The translations under genes and the position numbers were made by a program. Shown piece by piece: positions 26,577 to 34,956 of a stretch of 64,000 nucleotides of DNA. The notes under the pieces were generated by a model, which did no database searches, was not told the DNA's origin, and saw nothing but the letters and a program-made list of their open reading frames with translations. Source of the stretch: Campylobacter_A concisus_Y (lineage in GTDB: Bacteria > Campylobacterota > Campylobacteria > Campylobacterales > Campylobacteraceae); NCBI RefSeq assembly GCF_902460415.1, contig NZ_CABPTY010000002.1, positions 473,134 through 537,133 of the forward strand. Reading direction: 5' to 3'. Numbering within the stretch: position 1 is the stretch's first letter; the number at the start of each line of letters is the position of its first letter.

Positions 26577-28324
26577 ATCTTGGCAACTCTATATACTTCT
26601 TCGATTGTTGTTACACCATTTGCTGCGCGTATAACGCCATCATGGAACATATCTATAAAGCCTTCGTCATAGGCGGCCTTTTTAAGCTCTTCTTTTGAGG
26701 CGTTGTTTGCTACGATACTTGCTATATGATCGCTGATAGATAATATTTCGCTTATCATTTCACGCCCCAGATATCCAGTTTGTGAGCAGTGCTGGCAACC
26801 TACGCTTTTATAAAACTGATAATCTTCAGGGAGAAATTTCTTAATCTCATCAAGAGCTTTTTGAGATAGCGTGACTTTTTGTTTGCAATACGGGCAAAGC
26901 TTTCTTACAAGCCTTTGAGCCTCTATGCAAACTAATGCACCACTTACTAGATATGGCTCAATGCCCATATCAACCATACGAGGTAAAGCGCTAATAGCGT
27001 CGTTTGTATGAAGTGTAGAAAAAACCAAGTGGCCAGTTAGTGCTGCTTGAATTGCGATTCTAAGCGTCTCTTGATCTCTGATCTCACCTATCATAATAAT
27101 GTCTGGATCTTGCCTTAAAATAGAGCGAAGAGCCGAGATAAAAGTAAGTCCAGCTTTCTCATTTACATGTACTTGTTGGATCATATTTAGCTGATACTCG
27201 ACCGGATCTTCAACGGTAATAATCTTAGTTTTTACACTTTTTATATCATTTAATGCACCATAAAGTGTAGTCGTTTTTCCTGATCCTGTTGGGCCAGTAA
27301 CTAGGATGATGCCATAAGGCGCTTTCATGCTCTTTTTAAATTTAGCAAAGTTATCTGGATGCATACCAAGGTCTTCAATGTTTATGATAACTTTTGATTT
27401 GTCCAAAATTCTTAAAACTATGCTTTCGCCGTTTAAAATAGGTAGCGTAGAGATACGAAAATCATACTCTTTATCTAAAATTTGAGCTGAAAATCTACCA
27501 TCTTGTGGGCGGCGGCGCTCCGCGATATCCATGTTTGAAAGTAGCTTCATTCGGCTTACCATTGGAGGATAAATATCTTTATCAAATATAAATGTCTCAC
27601 TTAGCATACCATCTATCCTGCTTCTTACGATACAGTTTGTCTCGGTTGGCTCGATGTGGATATCGCTCGCTCTGCTTTGAATAGATGTTTTTAAAATTAT
27701 CTCAATTAGCTTTAAAATTCCAGAACTTTCTGTGCTTTGCCCTTGGCTACTGGAGCTTGAAAGCTCTTTTCTGATCTCTGTAATAACGTCCTTTATGCTT
27801 TCATTAAGAGCTATTTTGTTTATATATTTTTCTATCTGGGCTGGATCTGCGCAAGCTACTTTTAATAGCTTTCTGTTAAATAAATTTTGAACTTTATCTT
27901 GAATGATCACGTCAAAAGGATTTTTAAAAGCAACATAAACGCTTATCTCGTCTTCTTTTACGGGTATGGCGTTATATGATTTTAGCTGCGAGGTACTTAG
28001 CTTTTCACTGATACGGTAGTCGATATCTATATCATCAAGATCAAAAAATGTGATTTTAAATTTATCACATACATATTGAATAAAGCGCTTTTGATCTATC
28101 TGAAGACTAGTCGAAATTTCATCAATGTCAGTGTGTCCTCTTCTATAAATATCAGATAGAATTTCAAAAAAAATCTCTTCTTCTAGCATATTTTCTTCAA
28201 GCAAAATAGCCAAAAGACTTTTTTCGTTTATCTTTTTTATCTCTATAATCTTTAAAATTTGCTCATCATTTAGTTTATTAAGTTGCTCTAATGTTTTTAG
28301 TGTTAAATTCTCTAAATTATTCAT
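26573..28324 (-). CDS. Type II secretion/pilus assembly ATPase (GspE/MshE/CtsE-like)
   Basis: 583 aa hexameric ATPase. The N-terminal MshEN/GspE-N region (about 1-170) precedes the catalytic part with Walker A TGPTGSGKTTTLYGAL (about 340), the Asp box ITVEDPVEYQLN, Walker B RSILRQDPDIIMIGEIRD and the His box ALTGHLVFSTLHTND. A cysteine pair region near 470-510 (LCPYCKQK, CQHCSQTGYLGR) is the GspE zinc element. Powers pseudopilus assembly. It overlaps the F gene by four bases and lies nine bases after the 179-aa gene. Confidence 0.93.
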   Translation of the reverse strand: MNNLENLTLKTLEQLNKLNDEQILKIIEIKKINEKSLLAILLEENMLEEEIFFEILSDIYRRGHTDIDEISTSLQIDQKRFIQYVCDKFKITFFDLDDIDIDYRISEKLSTSQLKSYNAIPVKEDEISVYVAFKNPFDVIIQDKVQNLFNRKLLKVACADPAQIEKYINKIALNESIKDVITEIRKELSSSSSQGQSTESSGILKLIEIILKTSIQSRASDIHIEPTETNCIVRSRIDGMLSETFIFDKDIYPPMVSRMKLLSNMDIAERRRPQDGRFSAQILDKEYDFRISTLPILNGESIVLRILDKSKVIINIEDLGMHPDNFAKFKKSMKAPYGIILVTGPTGSGKTTTLYGALNDIKSVKTKIITVEDPVEYQLNMIQQVHVNEKAGLTFISALRSILRQDPDIIMIGEIRDQETLRIAIQAALTGHLVFSTLHTNDAISALPRMVDMGIEPYLVSGALVCIEAQRLVRKLCPYCKQKVTLSQKALDEIKKFLPEDYQFYKSVGCQHCSQTGYLGREMISEILSISDHIASIVANNASKEELKKAAYDEGFIDMFHDGVIRAANGVTTIEEVYRVAKI

Positions 28325-28333
28325 CTCTTCTCT

Positions 28334-28873
28334 TTATCTATACTCAATCTGCGAAGTAAGATCGTCATTTTTAAAAATTTTTAAAATCATTTTTGCAAAA
28401 TTTGGGCTAACGATTGTACTAAGTTCATATCTTGTATCTGAATTTGGCTCTTCAAAAATAAATACGCCAAGCTCCTCAATGTATTCTTTTTTGACAAATT
28501 TATCAAATATAAATGAAAGAATGTAATCGCTCTTTGGAAGCCTAATATAGCTTATATCAGCCCCATCCAAGATAGCATGAAGCAATAGCTTTTTTTTAAG
28601 CAATATATCTGCAAAATATGCTGCATTCTCTCTTGAACTTTGCGTTTTTGATAGTTTGCTTGCTGGAAGAGCGAGCCTATCTATATCATTTGTTTTTAAG
28701 CAAGATATGCCAAAGATATTAAGAAATTCTTCATTTTGTGAATCTTTTAAAAGATCTTGTATTTTTTGATTGCAAATTTTAGGATATTCAGCTTTTTCAA
28801 AATAACTTTTAATGTCAGCAGTCCCAAGCGCAAAGGCATTTAATGATAAAAATATAACGAGCAAAAATTTCAC
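28334..28873 (-). CDS. Unknown secreted protein in the MSHA-like/competence operon
   Basis: 179 aa with a signal peptide (MKFLLVIFLSLNAFALG) and otherwise mostly helical, with two cysteines (near 34 and 58) that could form a periplasmic disulfide. I see no known domain; alternating helices could be TPR- or Sel1-like. It lies between the TPR-like and ATPase genes with a four-base overlap upstream and nine bases downstream, so it belongs to the secretion/transformation operon. It has no counterpart in the standard MSHA gene order. Confidence 0.7.
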   Translation of the reverse strand: MKFLLVIFLSLNAFALGTADIKSYFEKAEYPKICNQKIQDLLKDSQNEEFLNIFGISCLKTNDIDRLALPASKLSKTQSSRENAAYFADILLKKKLLLHAILDGADISYIRLPKSDYILSFIFDKFVKKEYIEELGVFIFEEPNSDTRYELSTIVSPNFAKMILKIFKNDDLTSQIEYR

Positions 28874-29757
28874 AACGTATCGCTTTTTATCTTATTTATT
28901 AGCTCATTTATCTCGGGCTTATTTTTATTTTTATTATATTCTTCTAATGCACGCAATGCGTCATCTTTTTGTTTTAGCATATATTTTGCCTTAGCAAACA
29001 TAACCCAAGACTCCTCAATGCTACTATCTAAATTATTTGCCGATAGTGCCCATTTTATAGTATCGCTATATCTTTTATCTTGATAGCATTTTCTTGCTAT
29101 TTTAAGTGCGGTTTCTGGATTTTTGCTTTTATTAAAATTTTCTTTTAGCATAGAAATTTCATTGTTTTCACTTGAAATTTGAATATCAATTTTTGGCTTT
29201 GCTTTTGGTTCTAGTTCTATTATCTCTTCATTTGGTAGAGGCTGTTCATTTTGCATATTTTCATTTTCGGTTGGTAAATTTAGCTTTAGCCAACCGCCAC
29301 CACTTCTTTGTTTTTTATCTGATGCCTGCTCTTTATTATCTTCATTTAGCTTTATGGATTGTTCTAGCTTTTTAGCTATTTTCTCGGCGAGTTCATCTTG
29401 TTTTTTATCTGATTCAAATCTCTCTTTTGCCTGCTCGCTTTTTTGCTTGCCATCTTCTAAAATATTTTTGCTGACATTAGTTTCAGCAAAGGTTATGCTC
29501 TTTTCTTTTATATCTGTTATATCTGTTTGTATTGTCAAATTTTTCTCAACCAAAGTTGGAATATTGGTTGTTTCTTTTTTGTTTTTAGCATTTGAGAAAA
29601 ATAAAAAAGCACCAAAGATAAAAGTAATTAGCAAGATCGTAATTATTAAAAGGCCTAGCTTTTTATGTGATAACAATTTTAAAAGACTATTTTTATTCTT
29701 TTTTTCGTAATCTTCATAGAGCTTTTCTAGCCTTTGAATTTCTTGTAATTCAAGCAT
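28870..29757 (-). CDS. Membrane-anchored TPR-like protein (MshN-like)
   Basis: 295 aa. A short basic cytoplasmic start is followed by one membrane helix (about 31-54, LGLLIITILLITFIFGAFLF). A long Lys/Glu/Gln-rich periplasmic linker (about 55-205) follows. The C-terminal 80 residues read as TPR repeats (ALKIARKCYQDKRYSDTIKW and AKAKYMLKQKDDALRALEEY). This architecture and its position after the AAA ATPase match MshN of MSHA clusters. It may tether the inner-membrane complex to the secretin or peptidoglycan. It overlaps its neighbours by eight and four bases. Confidence 0.72.
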   Translation of the reverse strand: MLELQEIQRLEKLYEDYEKKNKNSLLKLLSHKKLGLLIITILLITFIFGAFLFFSNAKNKKETTNIPTLVEKNLTIQTDITDIKEKSITFAETNVSKNILEDGKQKSEQAKERFESDKKQDELAEKIAKKLEQSIKLNEDNKEQASDKKQRSGGGWLKLNLPTENENMQNEQPLPNEEIIELEPKAKPKIDIQISSENNEISMLKENFNKSKNPETALKIARKCYQDKRYSDTIKWALSANNLDSSIEESWVMFAKAKYMLKQKDDALRALEEYNKNKNKPEINELINKIKSDTL

Positions 29758-30577
29758 GAATTATTCCTGTATCAAGTGCAGACATTGTCAAAATTTTAAT
29801 ATTTGCGTCCTCGCTACTTAATTTTGATGGCTGATTTTGTTCGTAATATTCACAAATTTCATAAAATTTATACATAATTTTATTTAGTGTGCGTAGATTT
29901 CCGCAACAAAGCTCATAGGCTTTGTCATAGTCTTTTTTCTGAAAATTTAGGTATTTATCGTAGCCCTTTTGTCCTATTTTTCTTTGCAAATAGACTATGA
30001 TTTCATTCGTGTTTGCACTTCCAAGCTCTATACTCTCCCAAATTCTAGTTTGAAAATAGTCCTTTGCTAACACATCTTCATTTTCAGTTTTATGAATCGT
30101 AAATAGAAATTTAAATAATCTTGTATCGGCCATTAGCCTTATTTTTTCGATCAGTTCAGTAGGATAAAGTTGTGCTTCATCCAGGATGACAACTATTTGG
30201 TTTTGTAAAATTTCATCTTTATTTTTAAATTCTTTTGAGTAGTGTGCAACAAAACTTTCAAAATTATTTATATTATCAAGCTTATTTCCGTATATATCCT
30301 CACAAAGAGCTTCTATAAATGTAGCCTCGCTAAAAAAAGGATGTGGAAAAAAAATTAATTTTTTATCCTTTTGAAGATCAGAGGCTATCTTGTTTAACAA
30401 AAAGGTCTTTCCACTGCCAGGCTTGCCATAAAAAAGTATAAGTTTTAATGGCTTTTTTAGAGCCGAGACGATCTTATTGTAACAAGTGATTGAGTTATCT
30501 AGATTAACAAAATCAGCTACTTCGTCTTCGTTGATAAAGATATCTTTTATATCCGTATAAATATTCTTATTATTCAT
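29750..30577 (-). CDS. AAA ATPase (MshM/ExeA/CtsP-like)
   Basis: 275 aa, cytoplasmic. Walker A is FYGKPGSGKTFLLN (about 49-62), Walker B VVILDEAQLYP (about 126-136), with a likely arginine finger in DYFQTRIWESIELG. The AAA_22 family includes ExeA/MshM, which act in secretin assembly or pilus biogenesis. The C. jejuni transformation protein CtsP sits in the same place next to its secretin gene. Unlike ExeA there is no C-terminal peptidoglycan-binding domain. It overlaps the secretin gene by eight bases. Confidence 0.82.
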   Translation of the reverse strand: MNNKNIYTDIKDIFINEDEVADFVNLDNSITCYNKIVSALKKPLKLILFYGKPGSGKTFLLNKIASDLQKDKKLIFFPHPFFSEATFIEALCEDIYGNKLDNINNFESFVAHYSKEFKNKDEILQNQIVVILDEAQLYPTELIEKIRLMADTRLFKFLFTIHKTENEDVLAKDYFQTRIWESIELGSANTNEIIVYLQRKIGQKGYDKYLNFQKKDYDKAYELCCGNLRTLNKIMYKFYEICEYYEQNQPSKLSSEDANIKILTMSALDTGIIHA

Positions 30578-32090
30578 AGATCGTTTTAGAAAAACCTAAG
30601 TCTTTTAATGATTGATTAAGTGGCTTTTTTTTGTCAAAATCAACTACATGAGGAGTGATGACAAAGATAAGCTCTGTTGTTTTTATATTGTCTCTTGTGC
30701 TTTTAAAGACACCACCTATAAGTGGGATATCAGAAAGAAGAGGTACGGAAGTATTGTTTTTACCCTTTGTCTGGCCTATTAATCCACCAAGAATAATAGT
30801 ATCACCGCTATCAACTTGAACAACAGTTGAAAGCTTCTTTTGCACTGTATCTGGAGCAATCTCTCTTAACGCATTTTGTCTTGTGTCGTCTTCAGCGTAT
30901 TTAAAGTTACTAAGCGATGGATTGATTCGAAGCATGATTTTGTTGTTATCAGAAACTTCTGGTAGTAAATTTAATAATATGCCTATAAAAACAGAGTATT
31001 GTTTATAAGTAGTTGTCAGCCTATCGCTATTGCTGTTTCCATTGTCAGTCTTTTGTTGAACACGGTAGTTTATATTATCACCAACTGAGATTAGTGCTTG
31101 CTGATTATTAAGTGTTGTTACTTTTGGACTTGATATAACCTTTGTCTTTCCATTTGTTTCAAGAAAATTTATCATTCCATCAAGGCTAAAATTTAAATTA
31201 GCTGCAATGTTTAATGTACGGCCAAATCCATCACTTAGGCTATTGCCTTTATTTGTCCAAGTTGCACTTGAGCTCGGATTATTTCTTGAATTACCAATGT
31301 ATGTATTAAACCCAAGTTCAAATTTACTCCAATCAACACCTTGCTTATATTCATTATTTAATTCAACTGAAATAATAGAAACATCAATAATTACTTGTTT
31401 TTTTAGTCTTTTTTGCATTTCATCTATATATTTTTCGACTCGCTTAAGTTGAGAAGGAGTGGCCGTAACAGTGATAAGGCCTGCGTTTTGATTTATGATA
31501 GGATCAGGCGCTGTGATATGTTCGCTACTATTATTTAAAATAGCTTTAAGCTCAGCATCTAGTTTTTCCCAAAAGTCAAACCTTTCGGTAGTTTTTATAA
31601 GGTTGCTTGAGCCTTGGGAACTATCATCTTGAGAATTATCGCTACTACTTGAACCACTAGAAATTTCAGATGGAGTAGCATCCACTGAAGCTTGGGTGAC
31701 AGCAGTTCCTTCTCTAATAGAAGTTATATAATCTAGTTTAAAAATTTGAGTTTTTAAAGATGAAATTTTTAATACATTATTTGAAAACTCGTAGCTTAAA
31801 TTTTTCTCACTTAAAAGCAGGTCAAAAACTTCGCTGAGACTCATATTTCTGATATTAACGCCAAAAACTTTATCTTTTAGCTCTGTTTTGCTATAAGTAT
31901 CCTTTGCAACAATACTGAAGTTACACATCTCTGAAAGCTGATTCAACACATCTACTAGCGCAACATCATCTGAAATTTTCATATTAAAATTCTTGCTTAA
32001 ACAACTACTTTCATTGGCGCTAGCATAATTCATATTTAAGCAAAATAGTGCACCTATTATTAATATTTTATTTAATTTTAATCTCAACAT
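30570..32090 (-). CDS. mshL: Outer-membrane secretin (MshL/CtsD-like)
   Basis: 506 aa from the ATG at 32090, preceded by GGAAG; an upstream in-frame ATG at 32102 is also possible. The signal peptide ends NYASANES. The N-terminal STN/secretin-N domain (about 35-100) is followed by a Ser-rich linker near 150-165 and a second N domain ending VTATPSQLKRVEKYIDEMQ. The C-terminal secretin barrel has VISSPKVTTLNNQQALISVG and the signature VDSGDTIILGGLIGQT, ending LIFVITPHVV. It forms the outer-membrane channel for the pseudopilus or DNA uptake. Upstream genes I-K and downstream M-N-E-G complete the MSHA order. Confidence 0.9.
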   Translation of the reverse strand: MLRLKLNKILIIGALFCLNMNYASANESSCLSKNFNMKISDDVALVDVLNQLSEMCNFSIVAKDTYSKTELKDKVFGVNIRNMSLSEVFDLLLSEKNLSYEFSNNVLKISSLKTQIFKLDYITSIREGTAVTQASVDATPSEISSGSSSSDNSQDDSSQGSSNLIKTTERFDFWEKLDAELKAILNNSSEHITAPDPIINQNAGLITVTATPSQLKRVEKYIDEMQKRLKKQVIIDVSIISVELNNEYKQGVDWSKFELGFNTYIGNSRNNPSSSATWTNKGNSLSDGFGRTLNIAANLNFSLDGMINFLETNGKTKVISSPKVTTLNNQQALISVGDNINYRVQQKTDNGNSNSDRLTTTYKQYSVFIGILLNLLPEVSDNNKIMLRINPSLSNFKYAEDDTRQNALREIAPDTVQKKLSTVVQVDSGDTIILGGLIGQTKGKNNTSVPLLSDIPLIGGVFKSTRDNIKTTELIFVITPHVVDFDKKKPLNQSLKDLGFSKTIYE

Positions 32091-32481
32091 TTTTACTTCC
32101 ATTTTTTAAAATTAGCTCTTGTTTTTCGTCGCCTTTTACTAAAAAAACACTATTTCTAGTAATATTGGCTATTTTGTAACCATCAACAATATCACCGACA
32201 GCATACCATTTAGAATCAATATTTGCTTTGTTTAATAAAATTGCTTTTAAACTAAGCCCTTTTGAAGCTTGAGTGATAATTGATAAATTTTGATCTGTTA
32301 TCGTCTTGATAGGTTCTTGTTTAAAAGGATTTTTTATGCTCGAAAGCTCAATATCGCTAAGACCGCTTCTTTTTTCCTTTATTTTTTCAAAAATTTTATC
32401 ATAAGAGTCCATTTCCTCTTGAAGCTGATTAGCAAAAACAATATTTAAAAATAAAAAAGCCAATAAAATTTTTATTTTCAT
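32068..32481 (-). CDS. Small secreted secretin-associated protein (MshK/PilP-like)
   Basis: 137 aa from the ATG at 32481, which shares a base with the previous stop (TAATG). A signal peptide (MKIKILLAFLFLNIVFANQ) is followed by a helical stretch and then NPFKQEPIK. The C-terminal beta domain (LKAILLNKANIDSKWYAVGD and VDGYKIANITRNSVFLVKGD) has the pattern of PilP/GspC homology-region domains. These link the inner-membrane ring to the secretin, whose gene follows with a 23-base overlap. Assignment rests on fold pattern and position. Confidence 0.7.
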   Translation of the reverse strand: MKIKILLAFLFLNIVFANQLQEEMDSYDKIFEKIKEKRSGLSDIELSSIKNPFKQEPIKTITDQNLSIITQASKGLSLKAILLNKANIDSKWYAVGDIVDGYKIANITRNSVFLVKGDEKQELILKNGSKNVEIKIK

Positions 32482-33380
32482 TAGTATTTCATCCCCCAAA
32501 CAGANNNNNNNNNNNNNNNNNNNNNNNNNNNNNNNNNNNNNNNNNNNNNNNNNNNNNNNNNNNNNNNNNNNNNNNNNNNNNNNNNNNNNNNNNNNNNNNN
32601 NNNNNNNNNNNNNNNNNNNNNNNNNNNNNNNNNNNNNNNNNNNNNNNNNNNNNNNNNNNNNNNNNNNNNNNNNNNNNNNNNNNNNNNNNNNNNNNNNNNN
32701 NNNNNNNNNNNNNNNNNNNNNNNNNNNNNNNNNNNNNNNNNNNNNNNNNNNNNNNNNNNNGAGATCTTAGTACCAAGCTCTTTTTGGGTAGAATTTACAT
32801 CCATTTTATGAAGATCAACTACTAGCTTTGATTCTTCAAGGCCATTTATATATGAAAGCATATCTTTAAAACCTCCCAAAAATGTCAAGTCAATATTTAA
32901 AATTTGCTCAATCTTTTGGAAATTTGGCTCTTTTATATCACTTTTTAACTCTAAAATTTTTATATTATTTTGCTTTGCTAAAGATACGATGTTGTCTAAA
33001 AAATTTGCCCAATTTTGATCGTTAAATAATAAAAACGATAGTTCTTTTAGCTTTGAGTCAAAATGAGCATTAAATTTTAAAACACTAGAATACTTGCCTT
33101 TAAGCGTTTCAAGTATTTTGGACTCTTCATTTATTTTAAAATTTTTATCCCCACTAGGTGAGCTAGTCGATCTTAAATAATCTCTTGTTCTTGAAAGGTC
33201 ATTGCTAATTTTAGTATGCGAATTAAATCTTTCATCATAAAAATCTTGCGACGGATCAAAGCAAAGCATATAAACAATATAAATAATAATTAAAGCTGAA
33301 CCCAAAAAAATTATATTTGTTTCGCTTTGTTTTTTTGCGTCAAAATACTTATCTATTTTACTTAAAACGTCTTGTCTCAT
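32481..33380 (-). CDS. PilO/MshJ-like inner-membrane protein, interrupted by an N run
   Basis: The visible 5' part encodes 206 residues: a short cytoplasmic start, one membrane helix (about 22-40, IIFLGSALIIIYIVYMLCF), a coiled coil and a ferredoxin-like periplasmic domain, as in PilO/MshJ. The 3' end reads SVWGMKY then TAA. Between them lies a 256-base N run. If the run is taken at face value the protein is 299 aa. If the two flanks are joined with a two-base overlap, the frame closes as GTKISVWGMKY, giving 213 aa, close to the usual PilO/MshJ size. It overlaps the PilM/N-like gene by four bases. Confidence 0.75.
   Translation of the reverse strand: MRQDVLSKIDKYFDAKKQSETNIIFLGSALIIIYIVYMLCFDPSQDFYDERFNSHTKISNDLSRTRDYLRSTSSPSGDKNFKINEESKILETLKGKYSSVLKFNAHFDSKLKELSFLLFNDQNWANFLDNIVSLAKQNNIKILELKSDIKEPNFQKIEQILNIDLTFLGGFKDMLSYINGLEESKLVVDLHKMDVNSTQKELGTKIXXXXXXXXXXXXXXXXXXXXXXXXXXXXXXXXXXXXXXXXXXXXXXXXXXXXXXXXXXXXXXXXXXXXXXXXXXXXXXXXXXXXXXSVWGMKY
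32505..32760. other. Run of 256 undetermined bases (assembly gap)
   Basis: All bases from 32505 to 32760 are N. The gap falls inside the pilO-like gene and leaves its frame open only if its length is exact. Sequence on either side suggests the true insert may be absent. Confidence 0.98.
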
Positions 33381-34897
33381 TGTCTAATCTCTATACTTAT
33401 ATTACTTTCATACTCGTTGTTTTGCCTATCTTCTTTAATTTTTTTTGTATTTACTGAATATTTAGGCATCTTGCTAATATCTTTTATTAGCTGCGTAATC
33501 CTTTTTTCATTATCGCTAACAACGGTTACTGTTAAATTTTTATCGTTGTTTTTAATATTTGTTATAAAAACGCTATTGTTGTTTATCATATCGGTAATTT
33601 CAAAAAGATTTAAACCTTTCATTACGTAATGATCTTTTTTATTTTCAATTTCTTGAAGCAACCCTTTTCTAAAATTTAACTTCTCTTCCTCTTTGTCAGT
33701 TAATCCTTTTATATCATTTTGATCTTTTTTTAGTCTTTCAAGAGTACTTCTTATTTGTGCTGCTTGTGCATTAAGAACATCAAGCTCATCACTTAGCTTT
33801 TGTGAATCTGCCTCTAAAATACTGCCAGCTATATAATTATAAAGTGGATAGGACATGCTTAGGCAAAAAGCAGCAGCACATGTCAGTATAAATTTACCAC
33901 TTTTTCTTTTTATGAACGGATCAGGCCTAAGCAAATTTGAGAAGTTAAAATCAGCATTAAAGGCCTCTTTTTTATAAAAATTTGCATACAAAGCCATCAT
34001 GTTATATCGTTCACTAATGGCTAAATTTTTAGAATTTATTACAGTGCTTGTATTTAATTTCGTAGCATTTGTGCCAAGCTTTGTATTGATAAATTTTTCT
34101 AAACGCTCTATTTTATAGTCGCAGTCAATATAGATATTTTTTATATTTATGCTATAGATTCTATTGACAACATTTATCGTGTCATTTACGTAAAATATAT
34201 AGTCCTCAAAAACAGTATTTAGATCGTAGCTAAAGCCTTCTTCATTGCTATCTAAAAGTCCTCTTGTCTTTAGGATATCCAAAAAGCTTTCTAGGCTTAC
34301 TCTTTCGCCGCTTTGCTCTATAAATTTATCTTTTAAATAATTTAGTGTGTATCTTAAACCTCTTGATGTAAGGTATTCCCCATTTACATAAATGCTTATA
34401 AATGCTTCATCGGCCCTAAATGTCAAAAAACAATCACTCTGAGTGCTAGGAAGCAAACCTTTCTTGTAGATAGCACTATATAAAAGTGGCTCTACAACGA
34501 CATAATCTATAAAAGGTACTCTTTTAGAAATATTTTTAAAAATTTTATTTATCGTTTCATTTGTAGCAATAAAAACATTAAAAATCCTATCTTCTTTTTC
34601 AACATTGCTTTCAAAATAAACTATTTTATAGTCAATCGCAGGATCAAGAGAGAGCTCTTCGTAAATTTTGATCGAGATATTGTTTTCAATATCCTCATCA
34701 TCTATTGTTCTTGAGATATTTATGGTAGCTGTTATTATATCTTTGTACTCGATATAAGATATAAAAAAGTCTCGCTTTAGAATATTCTTTGAAAGACTTA
34801 GCGAATCGACATTGCTATTAGAAAATCTAAAACCTTCATATTCATAAGGATCTAGCGTAACGATTGGATTATCGTTAATTTTTCTAAGCTTTAACAT
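33377..34897 (-). CDS. PilM-PilN fusion-like protein (MshI/GspL-like)
   Basis: 506 aa. Residues 1-330 resemble an actin-like PilM/GspL cytoplasmic domain (for example FLTFRADEAFISIYVNGEYL). A membrane helix lies near 336-355 (FILTCAAAFCLSMSYPLYNY). It is followed by a periplasmic coiled coil (about 362-410) and a small alpha/beta domain (LFEITDMINNNSVFITNIK and LTVTVVSDNEKRITQLIKDI), as in PilN. This makes one bitopic protein of the GspL plan. It is the first gene of the MSHA-like run, overlapping the pilO-like gene by four bases. No separate pilM or pilN is present. Confidence 0.75.
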   Translation of the reverse strand: MLKLRKINDNPIVTLDPYEYEGFRFSNSNVDSLSLSKNILKRDFFISYIEYKDIITATINISRTIDDEDIENNISIKIYEELSLDPAIDYKIVYFESNVEKEDRIFNVFIATNETINKIFKNISKRVPFIDYVVVEPLLYSAIYKKGLLPSTQSDCFLTFRADEAFISIYVNGEYLTSRGLRYTLNYLKDKFIEQSGERVSLESFLDILKTRGLLDSNEEGFSYDLNTVFEDYIFYVNDTINVVNRIYSINIKNIYIDCDYKIERLEKFINTKLGTNATKLNTSTVINSKNLAISERYNMMALYANFYKKEAFNADFNFSNLLRPDPFIKRKSGKFILTCAAAFCLSMSYPLYNYIAGSILEADSQKLSDELDVLNAQAAQIRSTLERLKKDQNDIKGLTDKEEEKLNFRKGLLQEIENKKDHYVMKGLNLFEITDMINNNSVFITNIKNNDKNLTVTVVSDNEKRITQLIKDISKMPKYSVNTKKIKEDRQNNEYESNISIEIRQ

Positions 34898-34956
34898 AAA
34901 AATTTACCTCATAATGCTCTAATTGGGCTGTATTTTAATATTTTTACAATAAAAAA

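Noticed and set aside
32489..32776. Frame consisting almost only of undetermined residues
   Set aside because: It is produced by reading through the N run.
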